From: Vibrio galatheae | Lineage (GTDB): Bacteria > Pseudomonadota > Gammaproteobacteria > Enterobacterales > Vibrionaceae | Reading direction: 5' to 3' | Assembly (NCBI RefSeq): GCF_000967545.1 | Contig: NZ_JXXV01000016.1 | Coordinates: forward strand, 372,001 to 436,000 | Length of the DNA: 64,000 bases | Part shown: piece by piece, positions 56,741-64,000 of the stretch | Position numbering within the stretch: position 1 is the stretch's first letter | Layout of the letters: every line of letters starts with the position of its first letter | Program-made: the position numbers and the translations under genes | The notes under the pieces: model-generated | Databases searched by the model: none | Seen by the model: only the letters and a program-made list of their open reading frames with translations | What the model was told of the DNA's origin: nothing

Positions 56741-57550
56741 TTAGCCCTTGAGGATAAAATCTTCAATGACAACAGCTACGCCATCGTCGTTGTTGCTCAA
56801 GGTGATGTGATCGGCGATGGCTTTAGTTTGCTCCATCGCATTTTCCATCGCTACGCCAAGACCTGCGTACTCAATCATATGGTGATCATTTTCGGCGTCA
56901 CCCATACAGATGACTTCACTAGAATCTATACCTAGATGATCTGCGATAGCTTTGATGCCAACCCCTTTATTGCTGCCTAGGTTTAGAAATTCGAGAAAGA
57001 ATGGGGCGCTTTGAACAATGGTGAATTGTTCATGGTATGCCTTTGGGATCTGCTTAATGGCTGCACTAAGCTTGTCAGGATCGCCGACAATCATCGCTTT
57101 GATGATAGGGTGGTCGTCGTCGAGTTGATCAAACTCTTTTACACTGACAGGGATCTGATTAATAGTGGATTCTATATCCGTGTACTCGTTCAATCTTGGT
57201 GTAATCAGCCCATATTCGGTGCTAAAAGCATGGCAATCAAGTCCGAATTGTTCGGCTAAACGAGCAACCTGTTTCGCTCGTTTTCCATCGATAATCGCAG
57301 AGTGAATCACTCGGCTGGTTCCGATCTCTTTAACCATAGAGCCATTGAAGTAAACCACAAACTCGTTGTCACCTTCGATGTTAAGCTCATCTAACTTGCT
57401 TTGCATGCCATCGAGTGGCCGACCCGATGCAAGCACTACTTTTACCCCTTTCTGACGCGCTTGTTCAATTGCTAGCTTGGTTCTTTGCGAAATGGTTTTA
57501 TCACTGGTCAGTAGTGTTCCATCCATATCGAGGGCTATCAGTTTATACAT
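56741..57550 (-). CDS. Cof/YidA-type HAD sugar-phosphate phosphatase
   Basis: 269 residues, Cof subfamily of HAD phosphatases. The nucleophile motif is LDMDGTLL, the second motif VLASGR, the acid/Mg motif GDAENDHHMIEYAG, and the cap is type IIb. E. coli YidA is the nearest described relative and dephosphorylates sugar phosphates in the cytoplasm. Convergent with the Nudix-PAP2 gene (20-base gap), divergent from queE. Confidence 0.92.
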   Translation of the reverse strand: MYKLIALDMDGTLLTSDKTISQRTKLAIEQARQKGVKVVLASGRPLDGMQSKLDELNIEGDNEFVVYFNGSMVKEIGTSRVIHSAIIDGKRAKQVARLAEQFGLDCHAFSTEYGLITPRLNEYTDIESTINQIPVSVKEFDQLDDDHPIIKAMIVGDPDKLSAAIKQIPKAYHEQFTIVQSAPFFLEFLNLGSNKGVGIKAIADHLGIDSSEVICMGDAENDHHMIEYAGLGVAMENAMEQTKAIADHITLSNNDDGVAVVIEDFILKG

Positions 57551-57704
57551 AACTTACCTAAAATCTAACTACAGAAAGACAAAAACAATCAGAATAATCG
57601 CTACTATTCGATTGATCAATTTATGATTTAGTTGACCTTACCAGATGACTCCTTTAAGGTCTCGTTCCTGCAGAATTTTGATGATGAATTAGGCTGAGTT
57701 TAAC

Positions 57705-58373
57705 TTGTATAAAATTAACGAAATGTTCCAAACCATTCAGGGGGAAGGGGTCTACACAGGCGTTCCTTCTGTATTTGTTCGCTTACAAGAGTGTCCGGTC
57801 GGTTGTGCTTGGTGTGATACTAAGCAAACTTGGGATGCTACGCCGCAAGATGAGCGTCCTCTCGATGAGATTCTTGCTAAGCAGGAAGATTCGCCGACTT
57901 GGTGCTCAGTGACGGCGGAACAAATCGTTGATGAATATAAAAAACAAGGTTACACGGCAAAGCATATCGTGATCACGGGCGGTGAGCCTTGTATCTATGA
58001 TTTAACGCCGCTTTCTACTGCATTTGAAGCGATAGATTGCCAGTGTCAGATAGAAACCAGCGGTACATCTGAGGTGCGCACCAGTGAAAACACCTGGGTG
58101 ACAGTGTCACCAAAGATTGCCATGAAAGGTAAGCTCCCAGTACTCGACTCGGCGCTACTCCGAGCTAACGAAATTAAGCATCCTGTCGCGACACAAAAAG
58201 ACATTGATCAGTTAGATGAGCTATTGGTGCGTGCTGGTGTCTCTGCAGAGACGACGATTGCACTGCAACCCATTAGCCAAAAGCCGCGCGCAACGCAACT
58301 TTGCATTGATGTATGCGTGGCACGAAACTGGCGTTTATCGATTCAAACGCATAAATATCTCAGCATTGCATAA
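57705..58373 (+). CDS. queE: 7-carboxy-7-deazaguanine synthase QueE
   Basis: 222 residues from TTG 57705; homologues begin with a Met just before [14 protein letters not shown], which fits this unusual start (the next ATG at 57723 would cut the conserved segment). Radical-SAM cysteines are C-PVG-C-AW-C (CX3CX2C). It makes 7-carboxy-7-deazaguanine in queuosine synthesis. queC follows after 10 bases. Confidence 0.93.
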   Translation: MYKINEMFQTIQGEGVYTGVPSVFVRLQECPVGCAWCDTKQTWDATPQDERPLDEILAKQEDSPTWCSVTAEQIVDEYKKQGYTAKHIVITGGEPCIYDLTPLSTAFEAIDCQCQIETSGTSEVRTSENTWVTVSPKIAMKGKLPVLDSALLRANEIKHPVATQKDIDQLDELLVRAGVSAETTIALQPISQKPRATQLCIDVCVARNWRLSIQTHKYLSIA

Positions 58374-58383
58374 AGGATTCCAG

Positions 58384-59079
58384 ATGAAAAAAGCAGTCGT
58401 TGTATTTAGCGGTGGCCAAGATTCCACTACCTGTCTAGTTCAAGCACTTAAAGAGTTTGATGAAGTTCATGCGATTACCTTTGACTATGGTCAACGTCAT
58501 AAACTTGAGATTGAAGTCGCGCAGAGTTTAGCCAAAGAGCTGGGTGTTAAAGCACACAAGGTAATGGATGTTGGTTTACTCAATGAGTTGGCAATCAGTT
58601 CATTGACCCGAGACGACATCCCTGTCTCCCACGAGTTACAAGACAACGGCTTACCTAACTCATTTGTTCCAGGTCGTAATATTTTGTTCCTTACTCTAGC
58701 GGGTATTTACGCTTATCAGATCGGTGCGCAAACGGTCATTACCGGTGTGTGCGAGACTGATTTTTCCGGTTACCCAGATTGTCGAAATGATTTCGTAAAA
58801 GCGATGAATAGTGCGCTAGTTCAGGGTATGGATCGTCCGTTAGAGATTGCAACGCCTCTGATGTGGTTGAATAAAGCGGAAACCTGGGCGTTAGCAGACC
58901 AATATGACGCTTTGCAATTGGTGAGAGAAAAAACCCTAACTTGTTATAACGGCATTATTGGTGATGGTTGTGGCGATTGCCCTTCGTGCGAACTGAGAAA
59001 AGTCGGGCTAAATGATTACCTTGCTAACCGTGAAGCGGTTATGGCAGAACTTGTACGTAAACAGACGACAGAAAGTTAA
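58384..59079 (+). CDS. queC: 7-cyano-7-deazaguanine synthase QueC
   Basis: 231 residues from ATG 58384 (the open frame runs further back into queE, but the family begins here). ATP-binding P-loop [12 protein letters not shown]-terminal zinc-binding cysteines in CGDCPSC plus an earlier Cys in LTCYNG. It converts the QueE product to preQ0 with ATP and ammonia. Together with queE forms a two-gene queuosine unit. Confidence 0.95.
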   Translation: MKKAVVVFSGGQDSTTCLVQALKEFDEVHAITFDYGQRHKLEIEVAQSLAKELGVKAHKVMDVGLLNELAISSLTRDDIPVSHELQDNGLPNSFVPGRNILFLTLAGIYAYQIGAQTVITGVCETDFSGYPDCRNDFVKAMNSALVQGMDRPLEIATPLMWLNKAETWALADQYDALQLVREKTLTCYNGIIGDGCGDCPSCELRKVGLNDYLANREAVMAELVRKQTTES

Positions 59080-59097
59080 TCATCTCACTCTAATCTT

Positions 59098-59123
59098 GGG
59101 TGAGTTGAATCAACAACTCGCCC
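59098..59123 (+). terminator. Possible terminator of queE-queC
   Basis: GGGTGAGTTG / CAACTCGCCC with one G-U pair and a 6-base loop, 18 bases after queC. It lacks a clear T-run, so it may be weak or only an RNA-stabilising hairpin. Confidence 0.45.
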
Positions 59124-59239
59124 ATTAATCTCAATACCTTACCTTCCAAAAAGCGTCTATCCGAGTTAGAAATCTCGCCAAAAACCCACTAAGCTGAAAC
59201 TACTCACATACACAAATACCTTTTGGTGAAGGATTGTTG

Positions 59240-60541
59240 ATGTTTAAACGTAGCAGCAAGTTGCATGAAAAAAATTTGCAGTTGGAAAAAGCGTTAGAGC
59301 TTGCAAACAGCTTCAAATTATCCGTAAAAGAGTCTGTGCCATATATCGAGTTTACGACAGATGGCCATATACGTTATGCGAACGCTCAGTTTTTGACTGT
59401 TGTCGGATATCAATTAGATGAGTTAGTCGATACCCATCACAGCACGCTCTGTTTTCCCGAAGATGTCAATACCTCAGAGTATCGTGCACTGTGGCAAGAT
59501 CTCGCACAAGGAAAATATCGAAATGGTCGCTTTATCCGTAAAAATAAGCAAGGAGAAGCGGTTTGGGTTGAAGCGACCTATTTTCCTGTTTGTGCTGAAG
59601 ATGGCAAGGTAGAGTATGTCGCAAAAGTCGCCTCAGATGTCACCGAAGCACAGCGCGAGCGTGAACGAAACCGGGCGTTGTTGGCTGCTTTAGACAAGTC
59701 TCTTGCCGTGATTGATTTTGAGCCGGACGGGACAATCATTACGGCGAACAAAAATTTCCTCGAGCATATGGGTTATACCCTGAGCGAAATTGAAGGCAAG
59801 CACCATAGAATTTTCTGTTTGGATGAGTTTTATCACAACAATCCCAATTTTTGGCAAGAGCTACGTTCGGGCTCAGTTAAAAGCGGACTATTTGAACGCA
59901 AAGATAAGCACGGCAATCGCATGTGGTTAGAGGCAACTTACAATCCCATATATAACCATACGGGCCAAGTCATTAAAATCATTAAGTTAGCCAGCGATAT
60001 TACCGAGCGCGTCGAAAAGGCGGTGCTGGTAAAAGAGGCCGCAACAACGGCTCACGCTATTGCTGAGCAAACCGTCGATTCTGCAAACATTGGTAAAGAA
60101 ACCATTTCTGCGCTATTAGCTATTTCTCAAGGCATTGATTGTTCAGTCGATGAAATGAACGAATTGGTCGCAGAGCTAAACGGACAATCTAGAAGTGTGG
60201 AAACCATTATTTCAACCATCAGTGACATTGCTGAGCAGACCAACCTTCTGGCCTTAAATGCGGCGATTGAAGCAGCACGAGCAGGTGATCAAGGGCGTGG
60301 CTTTGCTGTGGTGGCCGATGAAGTGCGTAAATTGGCGGCGAGAACGTCAGAATCTACTGCAGAAATTACTGATGTTATTAACCGCAACAGTACCATTACT
60401 AAAGAGTTACAAGACAAGATTAAAGCAGTGACAGATGAAACGGCTCAAAGTGGGCAAAAAGCACAAGAAATATCTGGCGTGGTCGATGACATCATTAATG
60501 ATGCTGAGAAGGTGTCTAAAACGGTAGAACAGCTCTCTTAG
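59240..60541 (+). CDS. Soluble PAS-PAS methyl-accepting chemotaxis protein
   Basis: 433 residues from ATG 59240, with GAAGGA nearby (a TTG at 59234 is possible). Two PAS/PAC units (about 28-140 and 150-265): [20 protein letters not shown] with [16 protein letters not shown], then [20 protein letters not shown] with [14 protein letters not shown]. The C-terminal MCP domain keeps the hairpin tip [19 protein letters not shown] and [19 protein letters not shown]. There is no membrane span, so it is a cytoplasmic receptor, perhaps for redox or oxygen through PAS ligands, as in Aer/BdlA-like proteins. Confidence 0.92.
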   Translation: MFKRSSKLHEKNLQLEKALELANSFKLSVKESVPYIEFTTDGHIRYANAQFLTVVGYQLDELVDTHHSTLCFPEDVNTSEYRALWQDLAQGKYRNGRFIRKNKQGEAVWVEATYFPVCAEDGKVEYVAKVASDVTEAQRERERNRALLAALDKSLAVIDFEPDGTIITANKNFLEHMGYTLSEIEGKHHRIFCLDEFYHNNPNFWQELRSGSVKSGLFERKDKHGNRMWLEATYNPIYNHTGQVIKIIKLASDITERVEKAVLVKEAATTAHAIAEQTVDSANIGKETISALLAISQGIDCSVDEMNELVAELNGQSRSVETIISTISDIAEQTNLLALNAAIEAARAGDQGRGFAVVADEVRKLAARTSESTAEITDVINRNSTITKELQDKIKAVTDETAQSGQKAQEISGVVDDIINDAEKVSKTVEQLS

Positions 60542-60561
60542 AAGCGGTTTGAGAAGGGGGC

Positions 60562-60595
60562 AATTAATGCCGCGCGTGATAGAGCGGCATTAATT
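60562..60595. terminator. Bidirectional terminator between MCP and DUF2750 genes
   Basis: A perfect 12-bp stem AATTAATGCCGC / GCGGCATTAATT (60562-60573, 60584-60595) with a 10-base loop, between two convergent genes. A/T-rich outer pairs give a U-run in both directions. Confidence 0.75.
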
Positions 60596-60617
60596 TATGT
60601 GTAAAATACCTGCGCGG

Positions 60618-60971
60618 TTAGTCGAGGTACATTTTCGCGAGATCTGAAGGCTCCAACTCTTTACCTTCAAGCTGACTGTTCCAGTTGGTGCCAACCAATA
60701 CACCATCCTCTGCTAGAGTCAAAAGCCAATCTTCAACGAAGATATCTAAAGGAATTTCAAGAACTTCGAAATCTGACCATTCTTCAACATTATGCGTTTG
60801 CGCATCTTCTTTCGAAGACCAAAAAGGCATCACTTCGCTGTTTTCAAATTCTGTTGAGTCACAAGACAGCCATCCTTCTTCATTACGCATCCCCCAAACG
60901 AGTTTAGATTGTTGAGTTTCAGCAACGAAAAGCTCAAGGTTTGCTTGAATATCAGAAGTTAATTTGCTCAT
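60618..60971 (-). CDS. DUF2750-domain protein
   Basis: 117 residues from ATG 60971 (an ATG three codons earlier is also in frame). Acidic, no signal or membrane span. Phrases such as VMPFWSSKEDA, LDIFVEDWLLTLAEDGVLVGTNWN match DUF2750, a family resembling immunity-like small proteins but of unknown function. Monocistronic. Confidence 0.75.
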   Translation of the reverse strand: MSKLTSDIQANLELFVAETQQSKLVWGMRNEEGWLSCDSTEFENSEVMPFWSSKEDAQTHNVEEWSDFEVLEIPLDIFVEDWLLTLAEDGVLVGTNWNSQLEGKELEPSDLAKMYLD

Positions 60972-61033
60972 TGGTATCATCTCATACGTGGATTCGACGC
61001 TAGGTTAACACTCATAACCACAAAGCAAAATAG

Positions 61034-61056
61034 AAAAGGGAGCCAAGCCCCCTTTT
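61034..61056 (-). terminator. Terminator of the OmpA-like/TolC-like operon
   Basis: AAAAGGG / CCCTTTT inverted repeat (61034-61040, 61050-61056) just past the OmpA-like gene; minus-strand transcription reaches a CCCTTTTCTATTTT tract. Confidence 0.65.
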
Positions 61057-61069
61057 TATGCTAAAAGTG

Positions 61070-61681
61070 TTATTTTTTAATCTTAGTAAAAATTGTCCAC
61101 TCTTCTTTAACGCTACCTTTGTGGCCAACAACTGTCGCAACAACTTTTCGGTTCATCGCGTGGCTGATCTCATCTATTCCGCCAGCGTCTAGATGTGTAT
61201 CACCGTACCCGACAATGCGTACTCGGTCTGACTCAACGCCATTGCCAATTAACGCATCTTCAACGGAGGTTGCACGGCGCTCTGACAATTGCATGTTGTA
61301 ATCAGGGTTGCCGACCTTGCTCGCATACCCCTGAAGCTCAATAGATGTAGAAGGGTATGTTTTGAGAAATTCGGCCATCTCACGAATTTGAGCAAGAAAA
61401 TCAGACTGAATTTTATCAGAGTCGTTGGCAAACAAAATATGTAAGCTGAGCTCTTGTTCTGTTTTGACGTAAGTGCCACAGCCTTCGTTGTCGATCTCGG
61501 CCATTAACGGAGTTTGTGGGCATAAATCACGGGCGTTGATCACACCATCGTTGTCATCATCAAGTAGATCGTCAATCTGCTCCGGTGTTGGCGTATCAAT
61601 ATACTCATATACATCTTCAGCGTTAAGCGGAGCGGTGACTATGCCAGCGACAATCGCTAAGGTTAGGAGTGATTTATTCAT
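61070..61681 (-). CDS. OmpA-family outer-membrane/periplasmic protein linked to adhesin export
   Basis: 203 residues with a signal peptide (cleavage near LNA, about residue 21). A short Asp-rich calcium-type stretch (DDDNDGVINARDLCPQTP, thrombospondin-3-like) leads into an OmpA C-terminal peptidoglycan-binding domain (about 75-185; LQGYASKVGNPDYNMQLSERRATSV). It follows the TolC-like gene by one base, so they act together; divergent from a LapA-type adhesin. Probably ties the adhesin exporter to the cell wall. Confidence 0.88.
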   Translation of the reverse strand: MNKSLLTLAIVAGIVTAPLNAEDVYEYIDTPTPEQIDDLLDDDNDGVINARDLCPQTPLMAEIDNEGCGTYVKTEQELSLHILFANDSDKIQSDFLAQIREMAEFLKTYPSTSIELQGYASKVGNPDYNMQLSERRATSVEDALIGNGVESDRVRIVGYGDTHLDAGGIDEISHAMNRKVVATVVGHKGSVKEEWTIFTKIKK

Positions 61682-61682
61682 A

Positions 61683-62990
61683 TCAGTATTCTACCTTCTC
61701 GTTCCACTCTTTAGGTGTATCGACACGCAATGCGGCCAACAGGTTGCCTGTAGCATTCATGACACGGTATTTGGCGTATTGCTCATCATATTTGGCGTCT
61801 AAATAACCTTTACGCGCTTCAAAAAGCTCGTTTTCGGTATTGAGTAGATCAAGCAAGGTGCGCTTTCCTAACCGGTATTGTTTTTCGTATGCAATTACGG
61901 TGTCGGATGCCGAATCTACGTGGTCTGCTAAAAACTCTTTTTGTTGCACAGTTAAATCCAGCGCACTCCATGATAGACGTAGACCTTCCTCGACGCTGCG
62001 ATAGGTTCTATCACGAAAATCTTTAGCTTTGTTGAGTTGGTAGGCGGCGCTTTCCGTTCGATCTGAATCAGAACCGCCGTTGTACAAGTTATAACGTAGA
62101 CGTAGCATAGCAGAAAACTCATCGCTACTGCCTTCGATACCACCTGCATCATCACGCCAGATTTGGTTAGCCTCGATAGAGATCGTCGGATAGTTTACGC
62201 CTTTTGTTTGATCGTATTGGAAACGGGCTGAATCGACGTCGGCTTGTGCGACTTTTATTACAGGGTGACCGTTAAATGCAGACTCTAATGCATCGTCAAC
62301 TGTGTACGGAATCGCTGTTTGGTCTGCGCGAGGAAAAGTCAGCCCTAACGGAGCTTGACCGACGATACGTTTAAACTGGGTGTGTACATCAAACAGATTA
62401 TTTTGCGCAGCAAGAAGGTTACCGTGTGCTTTGGCTATACGCGCTTCAACTTGGGACATATCCGCAGTAGAGCCAATACCCGACTCGACACGTTTCCTAA
62501 TGTCTGTATAGATCTCTTTATGTACAGCAAGGTTGCTTTCAGAAAGCGTAAGGATTTCGTAGGCCTTAGTTGCGTCAAGGTAGATTTTCGTGACTTCAAG
62601 AGCGATATCTTGAGCATCAGACATCAATTGAAATCGAACCGATTCGGCATCTGCAGCGGTGCGATCCATATCGTTTAGCGTTGCTGAACCATCCCATAGT
62701 AGCTGAGTTAAGGTCAATGTGGCTTCTTTGCGAGTCAGGTCTGTTTCTGGTGCTGTTGTGGCAGGATCAATAGCTTCATAGCCAATACCTGCATCCAAAT
62801 CCAATGTTGGCATATATGCACCACCTGATGCTTCAGCATCAAAGTATTTACTCTTGAATTCGTTGTATGACGCTTTGATTTCAGGGTTGGTGGTAATGGT
62901 AAAGGCGACGGCTTGTTCCAATGTTTGACTGTGTGCAGGAAAGCTAAGTGCAACCGCGCAGCTTAGTACTTTCAACTTATTCCAATTCAC
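61683..62990 (-). CDS. TolC-family outer-membrane protein, LapE-like
   Basis: 435 residues with a signal peptide (cleavage after about residue 21). Two OEP hairpin repeats: TLTQLLWDGSATLNDMDRTA and RLRYNLYNGGSDSDRTESAAYQLNKA are typical, as is GKRTLLDLLNTENELFEA near the C-terminus. TolC-like proteins of this kind, located beside a giant adhesin, form the type I secretion outer-membrane channel (LapE, AggA). The partner ABC exporter and adaptor are not in the window. Confidence 0.9.
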   Translation of the reverse strand: MNWNKLKVLSCAVALSFPAHSQTLEQAVAFTITTNPEIKASYNEFKSKYFDAEASGGAYMPTLDLDAGIGYEAIDPATTAPETDLTRKEATLTLTQLLWDGSATLNDMDRTAADAESVRFQLMSDAQDIALEVTKIYLDATKAYEILTLSESNLAVHKEIYTDIRKRVESGIGSTADMSQVEARIAKAHGNLLAAQNNLFDVHTQFKRIVGQAPLGLTFPRADQTAIPYTVDDALESAFNGHPVIKVAQADVDSARFQYDQTKGVNYPTISIEANQIWRDDAGGIEGSSDEFSAMLRLRYNLYNGGSDSDRTESAAYQLNKAKDFRDRTYRSVEEGLRLSWSALDLTVQQKEFLADHVDSASDTVIAYEKQYRLGKRTLLDLLNTENELFEARKGYLDAKYDEQYAKYRVMNATGNLLAALRVDTPKEWNEKVEY

Positions 62991-63406
62991 TCTGACTCTC
63001 CTCGAAGTGCTCGTGGGTGAGGATAATACTCAACTTTTTTGTCTCAATAGTGAGATGTATTAATTAATAGTGTCAATAAAATAACACCATGAGCTTGGTA
63101 AAACTAATCTATTGGACATTTAAGCTGTTGTTAAATTGCTAATTTTGAGCTGGGTCACTCATCGTAATTGGTGTGTCTATAAGTATGGCGTATTCTTTAA
63201 TTGGCGTGTTTCGTGCGATCTTGGTTCAGTTTCTCAATGTTGAGAAATGAAACCTGTATCATGTTTATTGAGTGTTTTATTGAGAAATAAAGTTTAGCGT
63301 TGACTAGAAAAATGCTAATTTATAACAGTAATGAATCTAATTGTTGCCAATTATTTGTCACTGGCAAAATAGAATAAGAAAGTGGTCAAGGATAAAGGAC
63401 TTAAAT
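62991..63406. other. Intergenic region in front of the adhesin
   Basis: 416 bases without a gene, between two divergent units. Contains the palindrome TTTCTCAA-TG-TTGAGAAA (63230-63247), another half site TTGAGAAA at 63280-63287, and the direct repeat TTTATTGAG at 63264 and 63276. A weak promoter TTGACT (63300-63305) with TATAAC (63321-63326), 15-base spacer, lies about 80 bases before the adhesin start; AAGGAC is the ribosome site. Confidence 0.5.
63230..63247 (+). promoter_or_regulatory. Palindromic site TTTCTCAA-TG-TTGAGAAA
   Basis: Perfect 8-bp arms with a two-base centre, 160 bases upstream of the adhesin start, with a third half-site 50 bases on. Likely an operator for a regulator of biofilm genes; the factor is not identifiable by eye. 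Confidence 0.5.
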
Positions 63407-64000
63407 ATGGGTTTTGGTACTTACGTAGCAATGGGTAATCTTGCAGCTAACCAAGTCATCGTGATTGATGCGAATGGCAATGTCCGTGTTTTAGTTGAAG
63501 GTGAACTACCTAAACCAGGTGAAGTCATCGTTCAGTCTAATGCAGAAGCTGGTGAAGATGGTCAACAACTGCAAGTCGAGCTGGTTGATGACAATGGCCA
63601 GTCTCAAGATCTGACAGCAGAAATTGAAGATATTCTTGCTGCATTAGAAGAAGGGCAAGACCCAACCCAACTCGGTGACGAGTTCGCGACTGCCGCCGGT
63701 GGGCAAACCGGCTCTAGTTTGACCTCTTCAGGGTCTGTTGTACGTGATGGAACAGAAACCATCGCAAGTACAGATTTTGCTACGCAAGGCTTTGAGTCTT
63801 TGGGCCTTTCCCCAACGCAAAGCTTGACACTACTTAACCAATTCCGTCTCTACGAGCCAATTTTTGTTGACCTAAATAATGACCCACTAGGTGAAAGTCT
63901 TGCTGTTGTTACAGATGAAGACACACCGATCAGCGGCACTCTAGTCGCAACAGACCAAAATCCATCTGACGTCCTAACTTTCTCCCAGTCTTCCGCGCCT
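63407..64000 (+). CDS. N-terminus of a giant LapA-type repeat adhesin, runs off the window
   Basis: 198 codons open from ATG 63407 (RBS AAGGAC) to the window end. The first about 110 residues are the retention module that holds LapA-type adhesins in the TolC-type pore: MGFGTYVAMGNLAANQVI, IDANGNVRVLVEGELPKPGE, EIEDILAALEEGQDP. TAAG at residues 95-98 is the dialanine motif cut by LapG-type periplasmic proteases. From about residue 175 the first Ig-like/VCBS repeat begins (TDEDTPISGTLVATD). Release and retention are normally controlled by c-di-GMP through LapD. The C-terminal repeats and secretion signal are beyond the window. Confidence 0.88.
   Translation, partial: MGFGTYVAMGNLAANQVIVIDANGNVRVLVEGELPKPGEVIVQSNAEAGEDGQQLQVELVDDNGQSQDLTAEIEDILAALEEGQDPTQLGDEFATAAGGQTGSSLTSSGSVVRDGTETIASTDFATQGFESLGLSPTQSLTLLNQFRLYEPIFVDLNNDPLGESLAVVTDEDTPISGTLVATDQNPSDVLTFSQSSAP

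Noticed and set aside
57551-57704. preQ1 riboswitch before queE
   Set aside because: No preQ1-I pattern (stem, C-rich loop and A-rich tail) is visible in the 154-base gap.
58216-58383. N-terminally extended QueC
   Set aside because: The extra 56 codons overlap the end of queE and do not belong to the family; ATG 58384 begins the P-loop domain properly.
1-64000. CRISPR arrays, tRNA or rRNA genes, insertion sequences, prophage
   Set aside because: No repeat-spacer pattern, no cloverleaf or rRNA sequence, and no transposase or integrase reading frame found.

Overview
The window looks like chromosomal DNA of a marine gamma-proteobacterium, almost certainly a Vibrio. The protein sequences (MetA, PrpBC/AcnD/PrpF/PrpE, QueE/QueC, RlmF), the moderate G+C, the VipA/VipB-type T6SS and the LapA-type adhesin all fit that genus. 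Species cannot be fixed from sequence alone.

Layout. 1-3641: housekeeping genes: the 3' part of rlmF, a tiny membrane protein, a PilF/PilW-like lipoprotein, metA with a MetJ-type operator and terminator, a small P-loop kinase overlapping a DUF3859 gene. 3781-6497: a CHASE4-GGDEF-EAL c-di-GMP protein split by an apparent 1-base frameshift in a C-run. 6514-11224 (minus): a four-gene efflux operon (TolC-like, HlyD-like, two ABC-2 membrane proteins) with no ATPase gene. 11375-14608 (minus): a TctC-TctB-TctA tricarboxylate-type transporter with a highly structured tctC-tctB gap. 14983-18126: a large HD-GYP receptor carrying its own solute-binding domain.

18092-45798 (minus): a nearly complete type VI secretion locus. 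Going downstream from the VgrG end: a lone lipoprotein gene, then vgrG, an unknown 190-aa gene and PAAR, then tssA-hcp-tssB-tssC-second tssC-tssE-tssF-tssG-clpV, a three-gene insert (two-sensor MFS fusion plus two periplasmic binding proteins), tagH-tssJ-tssK-tssL(SPOR)-tssM and a PpkA-like kinase. The genes overlap or nearly touch, so most are probably co-transcribed. The three-gene insert is the best candidate for an undescribed system: a membrane sensor/transporter with two ligand-binding partners built into a T6SS operon.

46063-54741 (plus): a propionate (2-methylcitrate cycle) operon, GntR regulator-prpB-prpC-acnD-prpF-prpE, with two perfect 12-bp palindromes in front and a terminator behind. 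54801-60971: a GNAT enzyme, an exported Nudix-PAP2 fusion whose PAP2 catalytic residues are missing, a HAD phosphatase, queE-queC for queuosine, a soluble PAS-PAS chemotaxis transducer and a DUF2750 gene. 61070-64000: an OmpA-like/TolC-like operon divergent from the start of a giant LapA-type adhesin, whose N-terminal retention module shows a TAAG cleavage motif typical of LapG substrates.

A recurring theme is surface behaviour and c-di-GMP: an EAL protein, an HD-GYP protein, a Lap-type adhesin, a chemotaxis transducer and a T6SS lie within one 64-kb stretch.
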